Of a DNA stretch of 64,000 nucleotides, positions 60,159 to 64,000 are shown piece after piece. How positions within the stretch are numbered: the stretch's first letter is position 1; every line of letters starts with the position of its first letter. The notes below the pieces were generated by a model that saw only the letters and a list, made by a program, of their open reading frames with translations, was not told the origin of the DNA and ran no database searches. The translations under genes and the position numbers were made by a program. The stretch is from Acinetobacter pittii ANC 4050 (GTDB lineage Bacteria > Pseudomonadota > Gammaproteobacteria > Pseudomonadales > Moraxellaceae). Where the stretch lies: contig NZ_KB976987.1 in assembly GCF_000399685.1 (NCBI RefSeq), positions 2,743,954 through 2,807,953 of the forward strand, in the 5' to 3' direction.

Positions 60159-61055
60159 ATGACCGCTGTAGCTACTCAAGAGAAGCCTAGCTTTTCATAC
60201 TCAGGCCGGTTTGCGCCCTCGCCAACCGGCCCTTTGCATTTTGGATCACTCATTACTGCCGTTGCCAGCTATTGCGATGCAAAAGCCCATCAAGGCAAAT
60301 GGTTGGTTCGTGTCGAAGACACAGATATCCCTCGTATTTATCCCGGTAGTGAAGAGCATATTCTCACCTCACTGGAAGCCTTCCAGTTTGAACCCGATGC
60401 CGAGATCATCTTTCAAAAAAAACGTTTAGATATTTATGAAAGTGTATTAGACCAACTTAAGACAGAAGGTCTTATTTATGCATGTCAATGTACGCGTAAA
60501 ATGTTGGGTTCAAATGCAATCTATGCAGGTACTTGCCGCGATCTGAACCTTGGTTTTCAAGGTCAAGCGATACGGGTAAAAGTTCAAGATCAGCAGATCT
60601 GTTTCGATGACCGACTTCAAGGACGTCATTGCTCCAATCTACAATACGATCTCGGAGACTTCGTCCTTAAGCGCCGTGATGGGATTATTAACTATCAACT
60701 TGCTGTCGTCGTAGATGATTATCTACAGGGTATCACCCATGTCGTTCGAGGCGCAGATCTACTAGATAACACTGAACGTCAGATCTGGCTGGGACAGGTT
60801 CTAGGTTATCCTAAACTGAGCTATATGCACCTTCCCCTTGCCATGAATGACCAAGGACAAAAGCTCTCTAAACAAAATCTTGCTCAAGCACTCGATTTAT
60901 CAAAAGCTCCAGAATTACTCCAAAAAGCAATCCAAGCATTAGGACAACCTAAGGTCGATCTGGATCAACCTAGAGTGATGCTAAGGCAAGCCGTAGCGCA
61001 GTGGAATGTCGATTTAATTCCCCATGGACAAGAGCTCAGCGGAACATATCTCTAA
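60159..61055 (+). CDS. gluQ: GluQ, glutamyl-Q tRNA(Asp) synthetase
   Basis: A truncated glutamyl-tRNA synthetase paralogue that loads glutamate onto the queuosine base of tRNA-Asp. The 298-residue protein has the class I motif GRFAPSPTGPLHFGSLITAV and the KMSKS-like segment GQKLSKQNLAQ; a zinc-binding pattern is in YACQCTRKML and AGTCRDL. It lacks the anticodon-binding domain, as expected. It starts two bases after the dksA stop codon. The encoded product ends near a strong shared terminator. Confidence 0.93.
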   Translation: MTAVATQEKPSFSYSGRFAPSPTGPLHFGSLITAVASYCDAKAHQGKWLVRVEDTDIPRIYPGSEEHILTSLEAFQFEPDAEIIFQKKRLDIYESVLDQLKTEGLIYACQCTRKMLGSNAIYAGTCRDLNLGFQGQAIRVKVQDQQICFDDRLQGRHCSNLQYDLGDFVLKRRDGIINYQLAVVVDDYLQGITHVVRGADLLDNTERQIWLGQVLGYPKLSYMHLPLAMNDQGQKLSKQNLAQALDLSKAPELLQKAIQALGQPKVDLDQPRVMLRQAVAQWNVDLIPHGQELSGTYL

Positions 61056-61062
61056 ATAATAA

Positions 61063-61089
61063 AAAAGCCCGATATCAAATCGGGCTTTT
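61063..61089. terminator. Bidirectional terminator between gluQ and ftsW
   Basis: AAAAGCCCGAT (61063-61073) pairs with ATCGGGCTTTT (61079-61089) around a short loop, with A/T runs on both sides. Confidence 0.9.
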
Positions 61090-61109
61090 CTAAAGTTCTA
61101 AATACTCAA

Positions 61110-62306
61110 TTAGAAGTTTGACTCTTCTCGTTCTGGGTTTACTTCTTGTGTTGAAGCATCAATCTTTAAGATCAAGCTAATCATCGCAGCACACATCATT
61201 AAAGATGTACCACCATAACTAATGAATGGCAAAGTCAAACCTTTGGTCGGCATCAAGCCCATATTCATGCCCGCATTTACCAAAATCTGAAGCAAGAAAA
61301 TAATGCTAATACCATAAGCTAAATAGCCGGCACGTAGATAATGATGTTTCAAAGCACGGTGACCGATTTTGATACAGCATGCGAGCATCAAGAAAGACAA
61401 GCCAATAACAATCGAAATACCCACGAAGCCAAACTCTTCACCTAGCACAGCCAACATAAAGTCAGTATGCGCTTCAGGTAAATAAGACAGTTTTTGTACA
61501 CTGTGCCCTAAGCCTGTACCAAACCACTCACCACGACCAAAAGCCATTAATGCGTTTGATAACTGATAACCCACGCCCAACGGGTCTGCCCATGGGTCGG
61601 TAAATGAAATCAAACGTTGGAAACGGTAGGGTTCAAATAAGATCAAAAACACAATACCTGTGACAATTGCACCAAGCATGATTAAGAACTGTGTTGGCGG
61701 CGCACCAGCCAAAAAGAACACCCCGACCATCATCATTACAATAACGACCGTTGCCCCTAAGTCAGGCTCAGCAATAATCAAACCGACTGTGATTGCCATT
61801 ACCCCACTTAAACGTAGTAAGCCTTTCCAATGAGTACGAACCTCTTTGGCACGGCGTACAACGTAGTCTGCGGTAAAAATTGCCATCATGACTTTAGCAA
61901 CTTCGGTTGGCTGCAAGGTAAAGCCACCAATTTTAATCCAACGTGTAGAACCGTTGACTTCCGAACCCACCACCAAAGCAGCAAGCAACAGAACCATGGT
62001 TAATAGCCACAGCGGAAAGGTATTTTTAAACCACGTATTAAGTGATATCCGATAGGTCAAATAAGCCACCACACCCGCAGCGACAATCGAAATACCATGA
62101 CGAATCACATAGTGAAACGGGTTTTCATGCATATATTCAGCATAGGGCATCGAAGCAGATGCAACCATCACTGAACCGATACACAATAATGCAACGACAC
62201 AGAAAATCAGGATATTACGTGGCGTCACTTCCGCTGGCCATTTAGGCAATATCCGTTCATACCAATGATTGATTTTCTGGATTGTGGTCTGAGCTAAGCC
62301 TGCCAT
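61110..62306 (-). CDS. ftsW: FtsW, septal peptidoglycan glycosyltransferase
   Basis: A SEDS-family membrane protein of 398 residues with about ten hydrophobic segments. FtsW polymerises glycan strands at the division septum with its partner FtsI. Family motifs include LQPTEVAKVMMAIFTADYVV, PDLGATVVIVMMMVGVFFLA, LSNALMAFGRGEWFGTGLGH and PFISYGGTSLMMCAAMISLI. It starts 24 bases after murD and is probably cotranscribed with it. Confidence 0.95.
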   Translation of the reverse strand: MAGLAQTTIQKINHWYERILPKWPAEVTPRNILIFCVVALLCIGSVMVASASMPYAEYMHENPFHYVIRHGISIVAAGVVAYLTYRISLNTWFKNTFPLWLLTMVLLLAALVVGSEVNGSTRWIKIGGFTLQPTEVAKVMMAIFTADYVVRRAKEVRTHWKGLLRLSGVMAITVGLIIAEPDLGATVVIVMMMVGVFFLAGAPPTQFLIMLGAIVTGIVFLILFEPYRFQRLISFTDPWADPLGVGYQLSNALMAFGRGEWFGTGLGHSVQKLSYLPEAHTDFMLAVLGEEFGFVGISIVIGLSFLMLACCIKIGHRALKHHYLRAGYLAYGISIIFLLQILVNAGMNMGLMPTKGLTLPFISYGGTSLMMCAAMISLILKIDASTQEVNPEREESNF

Positions 62307-62330
62307 ACTACATTCCTAATCATGTTTTCT

Positions 62331-63746
<1,416 letters not shown>

Positions 63747-63786
63747 TCAGTTTGAACTTTATTCATCTTTTTTTGTGTCAGTGCGT

Positions 63787-63814
63787 AAAAAAGCCATCAA
63801 TATGATGGCTTTTT
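63787..63814 (-). terminator. Terminator of the right-edge gene
   Basis: AAAAAGCCATC (63788-63798) pairs with GATGGCTTTTT (63804-63814) around AATAT. It lies 24 bases after the stop codon of the leftward gene entering from the right edge. Confidence 0.85.
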
Positions 63815-63837
63815 AAACGAAACAAGAAATAGTAAAT

Positions 63838-64000
63838 TTACTGCCATTTAATCGGCTTAATTTCTTGAACTGGATTGGTAGGTTTATCTTCACTTGAACA
63901 GCCACAGCCACCAGCACAACTAAAGGTCATTTTTGGTTTAAGCCATTTTGCCAAAGTTGTCCAACCCTGCTTTTCGCAAAATATAGAGAGTGAAGAAAAT
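63838..64000 (-). CDS. C-terminus of a small Cys-rich protein (cut by window edge)
   Basis: The last 54 codons of a leftward gene end ...WLKPKMTFSCAGGCGCSSED followed by a short polar tail and KPIKWQ, then a TAA stop at 63838-63840. The CxxxCxC cluster after a short basic segment recalls the small cysteine-rich proteins often encoded at the end of ferrous iron (feo) operons. The rest of the gene is outside the window. Family and function are inference; the open frame and the terminator support a real gene. Confidence 0.55.
   Translation of the reverse strand, partial: FSSLSIFCEKQGWTTLAKWLKPKMTFSCAGGCGCSSEDKPTNPVQEIKPIKWQ

Overview
The window is chromosomal DNA of an Acinetobacter, most likely the A. 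baumannii/calcoaceticus complex. This rests on low G+C, intact recognisable proteins (LpxO-type lipid A hydroxylase, Acinetobacter-type H-NS, DksA with a long N-terminal extension, FadB/FadA) and gene order (tRNA-tuf-tRNA-secE-nusG-rplKAJL-rpoBC; gspN-gspC-gspD; algZ/algR next to hemCDXY with divergent argH). There is no rRNA, insertion sequence, prophage, integron or CRISPR array. Almost everything is core housekeeping DNA; accessory-looking DNA is confined to about 0.65-2.0 kb and perhaps the small barrel and lipoprotein genes.

Layout. 0-3 kb: start of uvrC (cut by the left edge), a CHAP-like cell-wall amidase gene divergent from two small AT-rich genes (possible effector/immunity cassette), and lpxO. 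3.5-6.9 kb: fadBA for fatty acid beta-oxidation. 6.9-13 kb: small envelope genes, a MerR regulator divergent from an exported hydrolase, a DsbA-like oxidoreductase and a tandem pair of related outer-membrane barrel genes. 13-20.5 kb: htpG, LprI-like and OmpW-like proteins, an NhaC-superfamily antiporter, an epoxide-hydrolase-like enzyme, a hotdog thioesterase and two glycine-zipper lipoproteins.

20.6-34.8 kb is one leftward block of gene expression machinery: tRNA-Thr, Tyr, Gly, Thr, tuf, tRNA-Trp, secE, nusG, rplK, rplA, the L10 leader, rplJ, rplL, an attenuator-like hairpin pair, rpoB and rpoC, ending in a strong terminator. 34.8-42.4 kb: gph and trpE with a tiny leader ORF between them, a tail-anchored FHA protein, type II secretion genes gspD, gspC and gspN, and hns. 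42.6-48.8 kb: haem biosynthesis (hemC, hemD, hemX, hemY) plus a thioesterase, next to the algZ/algR two-component pair.

48.8-64 kb: argH and yggX, a candidate small RNA, phoU, a TolC-family channel, an EamA exporter with its TetR regulator, a lipoprotein, a TPP riboswitch controlling thiC, nudF and cpdA (translationally coupled), dksA-gluQ, ftsW-murD, and the end of a cysteine-rich small gene cut by the right edge.

The observations I would check first are the divergent CHAP amidase cassette, a 16-bp hairpin ending three bases before nudF, an intergenic small-RNA candidate with two C-rich loops, an 11-codon leader ORF before trpE, a MerR-type 20-bp-spacer promoter in front of the exported hydrolase, overlapping divergent starts of algZ and argH, and an inverted pair of consensus DnaA boxes. 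Small sites and start choices were read by eye; no search or folding program was run.
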